Below are positions 9,340 to 18,652 of a stretch of DNA of 64,000 nt, piece by piece; the stretch's first letter is position 1; each line of letters opens with the position of its first letter. Made by a program: the position numbers and the translations under genes. This DNA is from JAVVEG01 sp032251455 (GTDB lineage: Bacteria; Pseudomonadota; Gammaproteobacteria; Pseudomonadales; Pseudohongiellaceae): NCBI GenBank assembly GCA_032251455.1, contig JAVVEG010000006.1, forward strand, positions 82,922-146,921, read 5' to 3'. Under the pieces are notes generated by a model. It saw only the letters and a list, made by a program, of their open reading frames with translations, was not told the DNA's origin and ran no database searches.

Positions 9340-10803
9340 ATGCCATTAATTCGCCAGTTCAACCACCTGTTTGCTACTGCGGCTTTACTTGTTGTTGGCA
9401 TTCCAGCCACCGAAGCTCAGGCACAGACTCCGCTGCCCACTCTGGGTGACCGGATTTCAGGGGTCTTTTCCCTGGATCAGGAATATAAGATGGGCCGTGA
9501 ATTCCTGCGTGCCATTCGCAGGAGCGCACCCACCCTGAGCGATCCATTACTGAACGACTATCTGGTCAATTTCACCCATAACCTGGCCCTTCATAGCGAC
9601 CTGCAGGATTATCGGCTCGCTTTCATCATTATCGACAGCCCTGAACTGAATGCTTTTGCTGCGCCCGGCGGCATCATAGGGGTCAATGGCGGACTGTTTC
9701 TGAATGCACAATCAGAAGGTGAATTCGCCTCCGTCATGGCACATGAGCTTGCCCATGTCAGTCAACGCCACTTTGCCCGCAGCGTGGAAGATGCGCAACG
9801 CAGACGTATCCCCGAGCTCGCCACACTGCTGGCCAGCATCGTGGTCATGGCAGGCGACCCCAGTGCCGGGCAGGCGGCCGTCATGGCAGCACAGGGGCGC
9901 GCGCTTGAAAACCGGCTCAGATTCTCCCGCGAAAACGAGGCCGAAGCGGACCGGGTTGGTATCCGCAACCTGTTCAATGCCGGCTATGATCCGCAGGACA
10001 TGCCAAAACTTTTTGAAAGACTTATCGAATTGAACCGATTCGGACGCAGACCCCCAGAGTTTCTCCTCTCCCACCCGGTGACGGAATCGCGCATTGCCGA
10101 CTCCCGCAATCGTGCGGAACGATACCCGCCCCGCTCCACCAGCGCTTCACTGGAATATCTGCTGATGCGGGCTCGCGTCCAGATTTATTACGAAAAAGAC
10201 AAAAAAAATACCATCCCGTTGTTTGAAAAGCAGCTGACAAACAGCCAAAGCGATATTCACCGCAAAGCCAACAGCTATGGCCTGGCCCTGGCTTATATGG
10301 CCAACGAGCAATACAACAGGGCGCATGAATTGCTGCGTCCATTGCTGACAGAAGACCCAAACCGCATCTCCTATATCACGACACAAGCGGAGGTGTATAC
10401 CGAATCCGGTGAAACTGCCTTTTCCCGCTCTCTGCTCGCGCGTCAGCTTGATATCAATCCCGGCAATCACCCACTGACCATGGCCATGGTCGATGCGCTG
10501 ATCAAGGACAGGGATTATGCTGGCGCAGTGGCTTTACTGGAGCGTCATGCTGCCAGCCGTCCTGAAGACCATGACCTCTGGTACCTCATTGCTGAAACCC
10601 AGGGCATGGCCAATGACATCAGCAAGGTCCATCAGGCCAGGGCCGAGTATTTCATACTGGTCGGGGATTTTGTCAGCGCCAGGGAACAGATCGACTATGC
10701 CTTGCGCATAGAATCGGAAAAAGAACAAAACCTGCCGCTTATTTCCAAGTTGCGTCAGCGCCTGCGGGATGTCAATGAAATGGAAAGAGCTGCGCGTTCC
10801 TGA
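9340..10803 (+). CDS. bepA: Periplasmic M48 metalloprotease with TPR repeats (BepA-like)
   Basis: 487 aa. The start is the ATG at 9340 because AGGAG lies directly upstream; a GTG at 9325 would swallow that site. A signal peptide ends near TEAQAQ (residues 24-29). The zinc protease motif HELAH is at 135-139 and the third ligand lies in ENEAEADRVG about 50 residues later. The C-terminal half holds tetratricopeptide repeats. E. coli BepA degrades stalled outer-membrane proteins such as LptD and helps their assembly. The gene stands alone on the plus strand, divergent from the tusA-like gene and convergent with nadA. Confidence 0.9.
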   Translation: MPLIRQFNHLFATAALLVVGIPATEAQAQTPLPTLGDRISGVFSLDQEYKMGREFLRAIRRSAPTLSDPLLNDYLVNFTHNLALHSDLQDYRLAFIIIDSPELNAFAAPGGIIGVNGGLFLNAQSEGEFASVMAHELAHVSQRHFARSVEDAQRRRIPELATLLASIVVMAGDPSAGQAAVMAAQGRALENRLRFSRENEAEADRVGIRNLFNAGYDPQDMPKLFERLIELNRFGRRPPEFLLSHPVTESRIADSRNRAERYPPRSTSASLEYLLMRARVQIYYEKDKKNTIPLFEKQLTNSQSDIHRKANSYGLALAYMANEQYNRAHELLRPLLTEDPNRISYITTQAEVYTESGETAFSRSLLARQLDINPGNHPLTMAMVDALIKDRDYAGAVALLERHAASRPEDHDLWYLIAETQGMANDISKVHQARAEYFILVGDFVSAREQIDYALRIESEKEQNLPLISKLRQRLRDVNEMERAARS

Positions 10804-10827
10804 CCCTGTCCCGATCTCCCTCTCCCG

Positions 10828-11925
10828 CTACGCCTTGCCTTTGATCTGTAACTGATACTGCCGGGAGAAATCCAGCATGCGTTGCAAAGGGATCATGGCC
10901 TTTCTTGCCAGCTCGCGGTCTACCTCGATCCGGTTTCTTCCTTCCTTGAGCGTGAGATAGAGACTTTCCAGTGAATTCATGGCCATCCAGGGGCAATTGG
11001 CGCAACTGCGGCAACTTGCATCTTTGCCAGCCGTGGGGGCAATAAAAAACTCCTTATCCGGGGCAAGTTGCTGCAGTTTGTAAAAAATACCCTGATCGGT
11101 AGCAACGATAAAGCGCTTGTTTTTCATGCGGCAGGCGGCCTGGATGATCTGAGTGGTTGATCCAACCACATCGGCCATGGCCAATACCGCTGCCGGGGAC
11201 TCGGGGTGAGCCAGAATCGCTGCATCCGGATACAGGGTCTTGAGATCCATCAGGCCCTTGGCCTTGAATTCTTCATGGACGATGCAGGCGCCATCCCACA
11301 GCAACATGTCCGCACCGGTCTGCTGTTGAATATAGTTGCCAAGATGCTTGTCTGGGGCCCACAGGATTTTTTCGCCTTTGCTCATCAGATGCTCAATGAG
11401 GGGCAGTGCGATACTTGAGGTAACCACCCAGTCAGCTCTGGCCTTGACCGCTGCCGAGGTATTGGCGTAAACCACCACAGTACGCTCAGGCTCCGCATCA
11501 CAAAAGGCACTGAATTTTTCGATAGGGCAACCGATATCAAGCGAACAATTTGCTGCCAAATCCGGCATCAGAATGGTTTTATCCGGGCTGAGGATGCAGG
11601 CGGTCTCACCCATGAACCGCACACCGGCAACCACCAGCATCTGCGCCTCGACATCCCGGCCAAAACGGGCCATTTCCAGTGAGTCTGCGACTATTCCGCC
11701 AGTTTCTTCTGCCAATTCCTGCAGCGCAGCATCCGTATAGTAATGAGCAACCAGCACCGCCTTGCTGGAATGCAGCAAGGCCTTTATTTCGCGCTTGTAA
11801 AAGTCTTTTTCAGACTCACTCAGCGGGGCATGTTCTGTATGAACGTGGCGGAGGTGTTCCCTGACCAGCAAGGTGTCTGCGGCCAAACCTGGATTCTCTG
11901 TCTCGGTACTGAAGTGAGAGCTCAT
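10828..11925 (-). CDS. nadA: Quinolinate synthase NadA
   Basis: 365 aa iron-sulfur enzyme that condenses iminoaspartate with dihydroxyacetone phosphate to quinolinate in de novo NAD synthesis. The cysteines expected to bind the 4Fe-4S cluster are visible, with the C-terminal group in CRSCANCPW. VAHYYTDAALQELAEETGG and FMGETACIL are family signatures. I chose the ATG at 11925, which has GCAGGAAG eight bases upstream; a TTG at 11943 would place that site inside the gene. A perfect TATAAT lies about 35 bp upstream. It is convergent with bepA. Confidence 0.95.
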   Translation of the reverse strand: MSSHFSTETENPGLAADTLLVREHLRHVHTEHAPLSESEKDFYKREIKALLHSSKAVLVAHYYTDAALQELAEETGGIVADSLEMARFGRDVEAQMLVVAGVRFMGETACILSPDKTILMPDLAANCSLDIGCPIEKFSAFCDAEPERTVVVYANTSAAVKARADWVVTSSIALPLIEHLMSKGEKILWAPDKHLGNYIQQQTGADMLLWDGACIVHEEFKAKGLMDLKTLYPDAAILAHPESPAAVLAMADVVGSTTQIIQAACRMKNKRFIVATDQGIFYKLQQLAPDKEFFIAPTAGKDASCRSCANCPWMAMNSLESLYLTLKEGRNRIEVDRELARKAMIPLQRMLDFSRQYQLQIKGKA

Positions 11926-11958
11926 AACAACAACTTCCTGCAATCATGCGAGGCCTGA

Positions 11959-11964
11959 ATTATA
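11959..11964 (-). promoter_or_regulatory. Likely sigma-70 -10 box for nadA
   Basis: The minus strand reads a perfect TATAAT about 35 bp upstream of the nadA ATG. No good -35 stands at 16-18 bp spacing, so the promoter may be activator dependent, or the gene may also be read from the tRNA-Lys promoter upstream. Confidence 0.5.
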
Positions 11965-12017
11965 ACACAGGGAGTGTGAGGCAAGATGAAGTTGGGCGGG
12001 TTGGACCCTGGTATTAG

Positions 12018-12092
12018 TGGTGGGGCGTGATGGATTCGAACCATCGACCAATTGGTTAAAAGCCAACTGCTCTACCACTGAGCTAACGCCCC
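12018..12092 (-). tRNA. tRNA-Lys (anticodon UUU)
   Basis: 75 nt on the minus strand, folding as a full cloverleaf. The acceptor stem GGGGCGT pairs with ACGCCCC, the discriminator is A and CCA is encoded. The D arm is GCTC...GAGC. The anticodon stem GTTGG/CCAAT carries loop CTTTTAA with anticodon TTT. The T arm is GATGG-TTCGAAT-CCATC. It lies between queC and nadA, the same place as in Pseudomonas. Confidence 0.97.
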
Positions 12093-12106
12093 CAGGAAAG
12101 GGCGAC

Positions 12107-12134
12107 ATAGTACTATCAAAATAAAAAAAGACAA
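12107..12134 (-). promoter_or_regulatory. Sigma-70 promoter of tRNA-Lys
   Basis: On the minus strand TTGTCT, 16 bp, then TACTAT, ending 14 bp before the mature tRNA 5' end. A GC-rich discriminator (GTCGCCC) follows, as in stringently controlled stable-RNA promoters. The spacer contains an A/T run. Confidence 0.65.
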
Positions 12135-12185
12135 GTATTTTCTGGTCGCCGGAAGACAAAAATCAGCTTGTTTGTCAGAATCTTG

Positions 12186-12941
12186 TCATGTTTTGACTTC
12201 AGGTCGATACGACGTTGGATCAGCAATACCCGCTTCCAGAAATCCTTTTTTACGCAGGCGACAACTGTCACAGCGTCCGCAGGCCCGTCCCATTTCATCC
12301 GCCTGGTAACAGGAAACCGTAGTTGCATAATCAACATCGTATCGGGTCCCAAGACGGATGATTTCTGCCTTGCTGAGTTCAATCAACGGTGTCGCAATCT
12401 TTACCTGTCTGCCTTCCACCGCCGCTTTGGTCGCCAGATTGGCCATGGTTTCAAACGCTGCGATGAATTCAGGCCGGCAATCCGGGTAACCGGAATAATC
12501 CAGGGCGTTGACGCCAATATAGATGGAATCTGCCGTCAGGACTTCCGCCCAGGCCAGCGCATAGGCCAGAAAGACCGTATTGCGTGCAGGCACATAAGTA
12601 ATGGGTATGCGCCCGGTTGCCACACCCGATTCCGGCATCGCCAGCGTCTGGTCGGTAAGCGCGGAGCCACCCAGGTTCCCGATACCCAGGGCAATTATCT
12701 GATGTTCACAGACGCCGGCAAGATTGGCCTGGATTCTGGCCGCATTCAATTCGCTGCGAGCCCGCTGGCCATAATCAAAACTCAGGGCATAACAGGCAAA
12801 CCCATCAGCCCTGGCCAGAGCCAGACAGGTGGCGGAGTCCAGCCCGCCAGAAACCAGTACCACTGCTTTTTTGCCGTTTTCACTTTGCCTGCTGTACATG
12901 TTTAAGAAAGCTCTGAATAAGTCTGTTCCACGCATCGCCAT
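12186..12941 (-). CDS. queC: 7-cyano-7-deazaguanine (preQ0) synthase QueC
   Basis: 251 aa. An ATP-dependent ligase that turns 7-carboxy-7-deazaguanine and ammonia into preQ0, the precursor of queuosine in tRNA. The PP-loop SGGLDS lies at 31-36 and the C-terminal zinc site is CGRCDSC with a preceding Cys in VSCYQ. The ATG at 12941 lies 4 bp after the queE stop; an ATG at 12899 (MYSRQSENGKK) is an alternative that better fits typical QueC N-termini. Neither has a clear ribosome-binding site. It forms a pair with queE. Confidence 0.95.
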   Translation of the reverse strand: MAMRGTDLFRAFLNMYSRQSENGKKAVVLVSGGLDSATCLALARADGFACYALSFDYGQRARSELNAARIQANLAGVCEHQIIALGIGNLGGSALTDQTLAMPESGVATGRIPITYVPARNTVFLAYALAWAEVLTADSIYIGVNALDYSGYPDCRPEFIAAFETMANLATKAAVEGRQVKIATPLIELSKAEIIRLGTRYDVDYATTVSCYQADEMGRACGRCDSCRLRKKGFLEAGIADPTSYRPEVKT

Positions 12942-12945
12942 GAAT

Positions 12946-13599
12946 TCAATGGCCCGGGGTATCTCCCCAAAGAAATTTGTGCATCTGTAACTGCATTCTT
13001 ACCAGCAATCGGTCGGCCAGAATCCATTCGGCCAGTTCCCTGCCCGGCAATTGTCCAAAGCTGGGAGAAAACAGTATTTCCCTGACACGATTGCGCAAAT
13101 CGAACTGATCAACCTTGGCTTTGCTCCATTCATAATCCTTGCGATCACAAATCACAAATTTAACCTGATCTGTTGGCTTAAGCAGTCGGATATTCGATTC
13201 AAGATTACGATCGCACTCAGCCGAGCCTGGTGTCTTGATATCTAGAATGATGCACACCCGTGGATCAACCCCAGCCACATCCATCGCCCCACTGGTTTCC
13301 AGCGAGACCTGATAACCGACATCACAGAGCATTTGCAGCAGGATGAGGCTATCCGGTTGAGCCAGTGGCTCACCCCCGGTCACGGTTACATAGGAAGGCT
13401 TGAATTCGGCAACCCGATTCATCACTTGCCTGATGGAGTGCAACTCTCCTGCAGAGAATGCATAAGCTGTATCACAATACTGACAACGCAATGGGCAGCC
13501 CGTGAGACGGACAAAAACCGTGGGCAGGCCGACCGTGTTGGTTTCGCCCTGCAGGGAGAAAAAAATTTCGTTGATACGTAGAGTGGCGGAATCAGTCAT
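12946..13599 (-). CDS. queE: 7-carboxy-7-deazaguanine synthase QueE
   Basis: 217 aa radical SAM enzyme that contracts 6-carboxytetrahydropterin to 7-carboxy-7-deazaguanine, the step before QueC. The cluster-binding cysteines C35, C39 and C42 are seen in GCPLRCQYCDTAY, and SLQGE near residue 15 is the usual N-terminal signature. VTGGEPL is the SAM-binding GGEP motif. I chose the ATG at 13599 (MTDSATLRI); an ATG at 13626 would add nine residues with no family match. It lies 73 bp after cpoB, the same neighbour as in Pseudomonas. Confidence 0.95.
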   Translation of the reverse strand: MTDSATLRINEIFFSLQGETNTVGLPTVFVRLTGCPLRCQYCDTAYAFSAGELHSIRQVMNRVAEFKPSYVTVTGGEPLAQPDSLILLQMLCDVGYQVSLETSGAMDVAGVDPRVCIILDIKTPGSAECDRNLESNIRLLKPTDQVKFVICDRKDYEWSKAKVDQFDLRNRVREILFSPSFGQLPGRELAEWILADRLLVRMQLQMHKFLWGDTPGH

Positions 13600-13672
13600 G
13601 CGCAGCAGTCTTGTGATTGACAGCATGCTGTCGGAACGAAAGCATCAAGGTGTCGAAGTCCTGGCTGTCACT

Positions 13673-14617
13673 TCAATTCATGGAGCGCAGATAAATATCC
13701 GCCAGATTCGCTGCCGAGGTACTGGGGAAGCGGGCTTTCACATTCTCCAGCAATTCACGTGCACGCTGGCTGTTGCCAAGCCGGTCATACACAGTGCCCA
13801 GGGAGTACATGGCATCATCGACTTTCCTGCCATCAGGATACTGGGTAACTATGACTTCAAAAGAATCCCTGGCCTGTTCCAGCATGGAAAGATTGGTATA
13901 GGCCTGACCTTTCCAGTACCAGGCGTTGGTGACAAACCTGCCTTCCGGATAATATTGCAGATACTGATCAAACTCAGTGATCGAACGCTGATACTGCTCT
14001 TCCTGTAGCAGGGAGTCCAGTGCCAGTTGGTAGAGTTGCTGTTCTGTCATCAATTGTGGCTGTATAGCAGGCGTTGCCGCTGGGGTATTCAATGTGACGG
14101 CCTGCAATCCAGCTGAATTACCTGAATCTACACCTTGCCCTGTCTCCGCGATGTCTCCCTGGGCAGGAGTATTGCTGCCAGCAGCAGGAAGGGGTAGCGA
14201 AACCTGGGCTGCATTGGTATCTACGGCAATGTTGCCGACAGAACCAGCGCCTTGAGGCTGGTTCACAGCAGCCGGAGCCGGAACAGCACCAGCAGAGGGT
14301 TCATTCTGATACAAGGCGCTGATACGGGCATCCAGATCAGTGTAGCGATCTCTGGAATCGGCCTGCAGGCGCCTTAGCTCATAAGCCTGTTCCTCAACAA
14401 TGCCACGCAGGGTGGCCAGTTCGGAACGCATTTCATTGAATTGATCCAGCAACATGACCAGGGCGTCATTGGATGCGGCCGACGGGGCAGACGTTTGTGA
14501 ACCCGCCTGCCCAGGTATAAAAACCTGGGACTCAACGACTCCGGCAGCACCCATCGCCGTTGCACTGAACAAGACAGTGAACGTCGATAGAACGGGTACT
14601 GCAAGAATCAGTTTCAT
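13673..14617 (-). CDS. cpoB: Cell division coordinator CpoB (Tol-Pal system protein YbgF)
   Basis: 314 aa periplasmic protein. A signal peptide (MKLILAVPVLSTF..., cleavage near AMGA) precedes a coiled-coil trimerisation segment (LLDQFNEMRSELATLRGIVEEQ region, about 55-95), a Pro/Ala/Gln-rich linker and three TPR repeats (about 190-310: LYQLALDSLL, AWYWKGQAYTNL, DAMYSLGTVYDRLG). CpoB links Tol-Pal constriction to peptidoglycan synthesis by PBP1B. The ATG at 14617 has GAGG just upstream. It ends the tol-pal gene set after pal. Confidence 0.9.
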   Translation of the reverse strand: MKLILAVPVLSTFTVLFSATAMGAAGVVESQVFIPGQAGSQTSAPSAASNDALVMLLDQFNEMRSELATLRGIVEEQAYELRRLQADSRDRYTDLDARISALYQNEPSAGAVPAPAAVNQPQGAGSVGNIAVDTNAAQVSLPLPAAGSNTPAQGDIAETGQGVDSGNSAGLQAVTLNTPAATPAIQPQLMTEQQLYQLALDSLLQEEQYQRSITEFDQYLQYYPEGRFVTNAWYWKGQAYTNLSMLEQARDSFEVIVTQYPDGRKVDDAMYSLGTVYDRLGNSQRARELLENVKARFPSTSAANLADIYLRSMN

Positions 14618-14644
14618 CTGTTGCCTCACTCTTGCTCAGCAGAT

Positions 14645-15187
14645 TTATTTGATCTCGACACGGCGATTCATACGATAAGCCGCCTCAGTCTGACCTTGCT
14701 GAGCCGGACGTTCCTCACCATAACTGACCGTTTCTATCTGAGAGCGGGCAGCACCATTGACAATCAGGAAATCCCTGATGCTGTTGGCACGCCGTTCACC
14801 CAGGGCCAGGTTGTATTCGCGGGTACCTCGTTCATCGGCATGCCCTTCCAGACGAATGCGTCGATTGGGGTTTGCTGCCAGATTGCGGCCATGAATAGCC
14901 AGAGTTTCCCTGTCTGCTGGCTGGAACTCGGCAACATCGAAGTCGAAATAAAACACCGTGGTGTTGAGTGCAGCCTGTTCTATCCGCTCACGCGCCTGGC
15001 GTTCACGCTCCAGACGTTCTTCTTCCATGCGTCGGGCAGCCGCTGTAGTTGCATCAATACCTGATGTATCTTCAGCTACAGGCTCGGCAACCGGTTCAGG
15101 TTCGGCAGTTGAACTGCAGGCAGCCAAACCCATGATTGCAAATGCCAGGATTGCCGATTTTAAAAAATTGCTGTTATACGTACCCAC
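14645..15187 (-). CDS. pal: Peptidoglycan-associated lipoprotein Pal
   Basis: 180 aa outer-membrane lipoprotein. The lipobox is GLAAC with Cys24. After an acidic linker and a short charged helix, the OmpA-like domain (about 75-180) binds diaminopimelate in peptidoglycan; RLEGHADERGTREYNLALGERRA is split across the standard signature and is intact. Pal meets TolB in the periplasm and anchors the outer membrane during division. The start is a GTG with a strong GGAGG eight bases upstream. It lies between tolB and cpoB. Confidence 0.96.
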   Translation of the reverse strand: MGTYNSNFLKSAILAFAIMGLAACSSTAEPEPVAEPVAEDTSGIDATTAAARRMEEERLERERQARERIEQAALNTTVFYFDFDVAEFQPADRETLAIHGRNLAANPNRRIRLEGHADERGTREYNLALGERRANSIRDFLIVNGAARSQIETVSYGEERPAQQGQTEAAYRMNRRVEIK

Positions 15188-15232
15188 TTTTTGTATCCTC
15201 CAATAAACTTGCGGTCAGATGATGAATCATTA

Positions 15233-16543
15233 TTAATTCAGGTACGGGGACCATGACGGCTCACGTACATCGCCCTGCGCGGATGGTAAACGGAACTTGA
15301 CTCGTCCGTCAATGGAAACGGCCTCAAGTACACCCCTGCCATTGTGCTTGGTGGCGAACATAATCATGCTTCCGTTCGGTGCCACGCTGGGAGATTCGTC
15401 TAGCGAAGTGTCAGTAAGGGTGATGATGCGCGCAGTCTCAACATTCAATATCGCTATTCGATAACTGTTGTCCTGTCGCGTTTCACGTCTGACATGAACC
15501 AGATTGACGCCATCGGGCAGCAACCGGCCTTTCGCACAATAAAAACAATCAAAGGTCAGACGCTCCGGGAAACCGCCATCAAGACCTGATTGATAAATCT
15601 GGGGCTGGCCCGTCCGGTCAGAAGTAAAAATCACTGTCTGACTGTCGAGCGTCCAGCTGGGTTCCGTCTCTGCTCTGGGGTGGTTCGTGATCTGGCGCAA
15701 CTCATTGGTTCGCAAATCCATCACATAGATATCCGGACTGCCATCCTTGGACAGCACCATGGCCAGTTTCTGGCCGTCGGGTGACCAGACCGGCGAACTG
15801 TTCAAGCCGCTGAAATTGGTGATCTGCCTGCGCTCTCCGGTGGCCAGTGTCTGGATATATATTCTTGGCAATGTGGACTCGAAGGACACATAGGCTATCT
15901 GCTGACCATCCGGCGACCAGGCTGGTGACATGATCGGCTCCTGGGATTCCACCAGCACCTGTGAACGACGGCCATCATAATCCGCCAGTTCCAACCGGAA
16001 CCAGGTCAACTCCTCGGATACATTCTCAGCCGACACATAAAGAATCTGCGTGGTGAAAGCCCCGCGCCGACCAGTAACCTGCTGATAGATGACATTGCTG
16101 ATTTCATGACCGATATCGCGCAGCTGGGTAATATTGCCCGTCAACACTTCCCCAACCAGCATCTGTTCACGATTGATGTCAAAAAATTCATACTGCACCT
16201 GCACCAGTTGACTGCCGGCGGAACGCGTCACTTTTCCCACCAGAAGATATTGCTGCGCCAGAATGCGCCAGTCACGGAAATGAACGGCACTGGCTTCGGA
16301 CGGCAGACTCAGCATATTGGCACGCGACAAGGCCCTGAACTCACCAACCTGCTCCAGATCATTGCTGACAATCTGGGCCACATCCTCACTGGCGCCAGTA
16401 AGGTCACCTTCCATGGCGAAGGGCACAATGGCGATGGGAATGGGATTATCCACCCCGCTGGTGATCTCAATATTCAATTCGGCCGCAAAGACTCCTGTGC
16501 AGAACACAAAACTCAACAGTGTTGTCAGCAAGCTGTTTTTCAT
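15233..16543 (-). CDS. tolB: Tol-Pal system protein TolB
   Basis: 436 aa periplasmic protein. A signal peptide ends after VFAAEL. The N-terminal alpha-beta domain (about 25-160) is followed by a six-bladed beta-propeller with repeated SPDGQ, SPVWSPDGQKLA, ITNHPRAETEPSW and PDIYVMDL blade motifs. TolB shuttles between TolA and Pal. Its ATG overlaps the tolA stop by one base (TGATG), implying coupled translation. Confidence 0.97.
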   Translation of the reverse strand: MKNSLLTTLLSFVFCTGVFAAELNIEITSGVDNPIPIAIVPFAMEGDLTGASEDVAQIVSNDLEQVGEFRALSRANMLSLPSEASAVHFRDWRILAQQYLLVGKVTRSAGSQLVQVQYEFFDINREQMLVGEVLTGNITQLRDIGHEISNVIYQQVTGRRGAFTTQILYVSAENVSEELTWFRLELADYDGRRSQVLVESQEPIMSPAWSPDGQQIAYVSFESTLPRIYIQTLATGERRQITNFSGLNSSPVWSPDGQKLAMVLSKDGSPDIYVMDLRTNELRQITNHPRAETEPSWTLDSQTVIFTSDRTGQPQIYQSGLDGGFPERLTFDCFYCAKGRLLPDGVNLVHVRRETRQDNSYRIAILNVETARIITLTDTSLDESPSVAPNGSMIMFATKHNGRGVLEAVSIDGRVKFRLPSAQGDVREPSWSPYLN

Positions 16544-17373
16544 CAGTTCAACAAGTCCTCTGGTCTGAAAGTCAATAACAGGGAACGAAAATTACGTTCA
16601 AACATTCTTGGTGGCATGCCCTGCAACTCCGAAAACCTGCCAACCTGGAGTACCGCTGTCTCTGCTGCGCGGTCAAAGGCAAAATCACCACTGGACCGGA
16701 CAATCTCCACATTACCGAGAATATCGCCAGTGGGCGCCAGCCTTAATCTCAACACCACAGTCATGCCATTACGGGCGCTGGGTGGTCGCGACCATTGTTC
16801 CTGAACCAGGTCATGAATGATTGCCAGATAGGCACCCACCATCTCTGCTTCGGTTTCTGCCAGCTCTCTGGCCTCGGCATCACGCCGGGCCTGCTCTTCA
16901 GCAGCCTGGCGTTGTCTTTCCGCCTCCTGGCGTGCCGCCACTTCCTGAGCTCTGCGCTGCTGCGCAGCCAATTGCTCAGCTTCCTGCCGTTGTTGGACCT
17001 CCTGTGCCCTCTCCCGCGCCCTCTCCTGCTCTGCGGCCCTGCGCTGGGCCTCCTGCTGGCGCGCCAGCTCAGCTTCCCTCGCAGCAGCCTGTGCTGCAGC
17101 AGCTTCAGCCTGTGCTGCCTCCTGTCTTTGCTGTTCCGCCCTGCGTTCTGCTGCGCGCCGTTCTTCCTGCCGTTGTTGCTCACGTCTTTGCAGTATTTCT
17201 GCATTGCGCTGCTGCGGGTTCTCATTCACCAGAATCGCCTTGACTGATGGCGGTCTGATCACATCCAGCGTTTCAGTTTCAGCCTGCTCAAAATACAGCA
17301 CAACGCTGATGATCAATGCATGAAACAGCACGGCAAAAAGGATGGACACTGGATAACCGTTAAACGCAGTCAC
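16543..17373 (-). CDS. tolA: Tol-Pal system protein TolA
   Basis: 276 aa. One N-terminal membrane helix (about 8-26) is followed by a long, highly charged coiled coil of Q, R, E and A (about 50-175), which spans the periplasm, and a globular C-terminal domain (about 178-276) that binds TolB. TolA transmits energy from TolQR to Pal. The start is a GTG at 17373. The coiled-coil coding DNA is strongly biased and gives long spurious frames on the other strand, which I disregard. The gene lies 69 bp after tolR. Confidence 0.95.
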   Translation of the reverse strand: MTAFNGYPVSILFAVLFHALIISVVLYFEQAETETLDVIRPPSVKAILVNENPQQRNAEILQRREQQRQEERRAAERRAEQQRQEAAQAEAAAAQAAAREAELARQQEAQRRAAEQERARERAQEVQQRQEAEQLAAQQRRAQEVAARQEAERQRQAAEEQARRDAEARELAETEAEMVGAYLAIIHDLVQEQWSRPPSARNGMTVVLRLRLAPTGDILGNVEIVRSSGDFAFDRAAETAVLQVGRFSELQGMPPRMFERNFRSLLLTFRPEDLLN

Positions 17374-17442
17374 TATTTACCCGTTCTTACCCATTTGTAC
17401 CTGTTAATGCTTGCTTGAGCCGCACACCATATTTCACTGACC

Positions 17443-17883
17443 TCAAAGCTCATCCACTGGCCTGGTCACCAGATTTGGGCTCTCTATTCCGGCCGCCTGT
17501 AATACCGTCATCAACCGGATGAACGTACCATATCCGGCCGCATCATCGCCTTCAACAAACAACTGTATCTGGGGGTTGGCATTGACGATTATTCCCACCT
17601 GTTCGGCAATTCTGTCCAGCCCAACCGCCTGCTGCTGATCTTCTGCGGTAGCACCCAGACTGATGTAAAACTGATTGTCTGCTGAAATGGATATGACCAG
17701 GGTTTCGCGATTTTCATCGTAGGGCAGCGGCTCTGAATCCACCGGTGGCAAATCAACCTGTAATCCCTGGGTCAGCAAAGGTGCTGTCACCATGAAAACT
17801 ATCAGCAAAACCAGCATAACATCTATATACGGAACGACGTTAATTTCAGACATCGGTTTCCTGCGTTTTTTGATGATCTCCAT
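17443..17883 (-). CDS. tolR: Tol-Pal system protein TolR
   Basis: 146 aa. ExbD/TolR family, with a single membrane helix (about 20-40) carrying the conserved proton-path Asp in PYIDVMLVLLIVFMV, then a periplasmic domain. With TolQ it forms the proton-driven motor of the Tol system. The start is the ATG at 17883; a TTG two codons before is possible. Only 11 bp separate it from the tolQ stop. Confidence 0.96.
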   Translation of the reverse strand: MEIIKKRRKPMSEINVVPYIDVMLVLLIVFMVTAPLLTQGLQVDLPPVDSEPLPYDENRETLVISISADNQFYISLGATAEDQQQAVGLDRIAEQVGIIVNANPQIQLFVEGDDAAGYGTFIRLMTVLQAAGIESPNLVTRPVDEL

Positions 17884-17894
17884 GGCCAAACGCC

Positions 17895-18584
17895 CTATTT
17901 ATCCGGCTTGCTGTAGAGTTGACGATGCAGGATACTGGCAAATTCCTCGGTAAACATAATGTAATTATTGCTGATGATCTCGACCTTGGAGGAATAGCGA
18001 TTGTAGGCCACCACGGCGGGAATCGCGGCAAACAGTCCCATGGCTGTTGCAATCAGCGCCTCGGCAATCCCGGGAGCAACCACCTGTAGGGAGGCCTGGC
18101 TTTGCGAGGCCAGACTGATAAAGGAATTCATGATGCCGATTACGGTACCAAACAGACCGATATAGGGTGTTACCGAACCTACCGTGGCCAGAAAAGCCAG
18201 GTTCTTTTCCAGTTTTTCTTCCTCTCTCGAATAGGCAACTCTCATGGCGCGTTGCGCTCCACCCATGACGGCATCCGAATTCACACCCTGTTGACGCAGG
18301 CGCATGAATTCCTTGAACCCGGCACGAAAAATACTTTCCATGCCACCCACGGGTTTGTTTTCCTTTTGCTGGTTGCTGCCTTCACGAAACAGCTGGCTGA
18401 GATCCATGCCTGACCAGAACCGCCTCTCGAAACTGATCATGCCCTGAGCAGCACTGTTCAATACCAGCCAGCGCTGAAAAATCATCACCCAGGAAACCAC
18501 GGAGGCCAGGAACAGGATCAGCATGACAAACTGCACGATCGGGGTCGCTTCGAGAATCAATCCCCAGACACTTAATTCACCCAC
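17895..18584 (-). CDS. tolQ: Tol-Pal system protein TolQ
   Basis: 229 aa from the preferred start. MotA/TolQ/ExbB family with three membrane segments (about 13-33, 130-155, 165-190 with the typical GTVIGIMNSF and AEALIATAMGLFAAIPA). It forms the stator channel with TolR. I prefer the GTG at 18584 because GGAG lies eight bases upstream; the GTG at 18605 has no such site and would add MHNGESL. A perfect TATAAT lies 60-70 bp upstream. The usual first gene of this operon, ybgC, is not present. Confidence 0.95.
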   Translation of the reverse strand: MGELSVWGLILEATPIVQFVMLILFLASVVSWVMIFQRWLVLNSAAQGMISFERRFWSGMDLSQLFREGSNQQKENKPVGGMESIFRAGFKEFMRLRQQGVNSDAVMGGAQRAMRVAYSREEEKLEKNLAFLATVGSVTPYIGLFGTVIGIMNSFISLASQSQASLQVVAPGIAEALIATAMGLFAAIPAVVAYNRYSSKVEIISNNYIMFTEEFASILHRQLYSKPDK

Positions 18585-18646
18585 CAGGCTTTCTCCATTG
18601 TGCACGACAGCAACGAATTATTTTCCCGTTGCCTAAACTGTCGCGC

Positions 18647-18652
18647 ATTATA
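18647..18652 (-). promoter_or_regulatory. Likely -10 box of the tolQRAB-pal operon
   Basis: The minus strand reads TATAAT 63 bp upstream of the preferred tolQ start. The -35 region at 16-18 bp spacing is poor. The 218-bp gap between ruvB and tolQ (18606-18823) holds no convincing gene, so this is where the operon promoter should be. Confidence 0.45.

Noticed and set aside
16795..17247. Long plus-strand frames opposite tolA rich in Leu, Pro and Ala
   Set aside because: They mirror the biased Q/E/R/A codons of the TolA coiled coil. TolA is certain by family and context.
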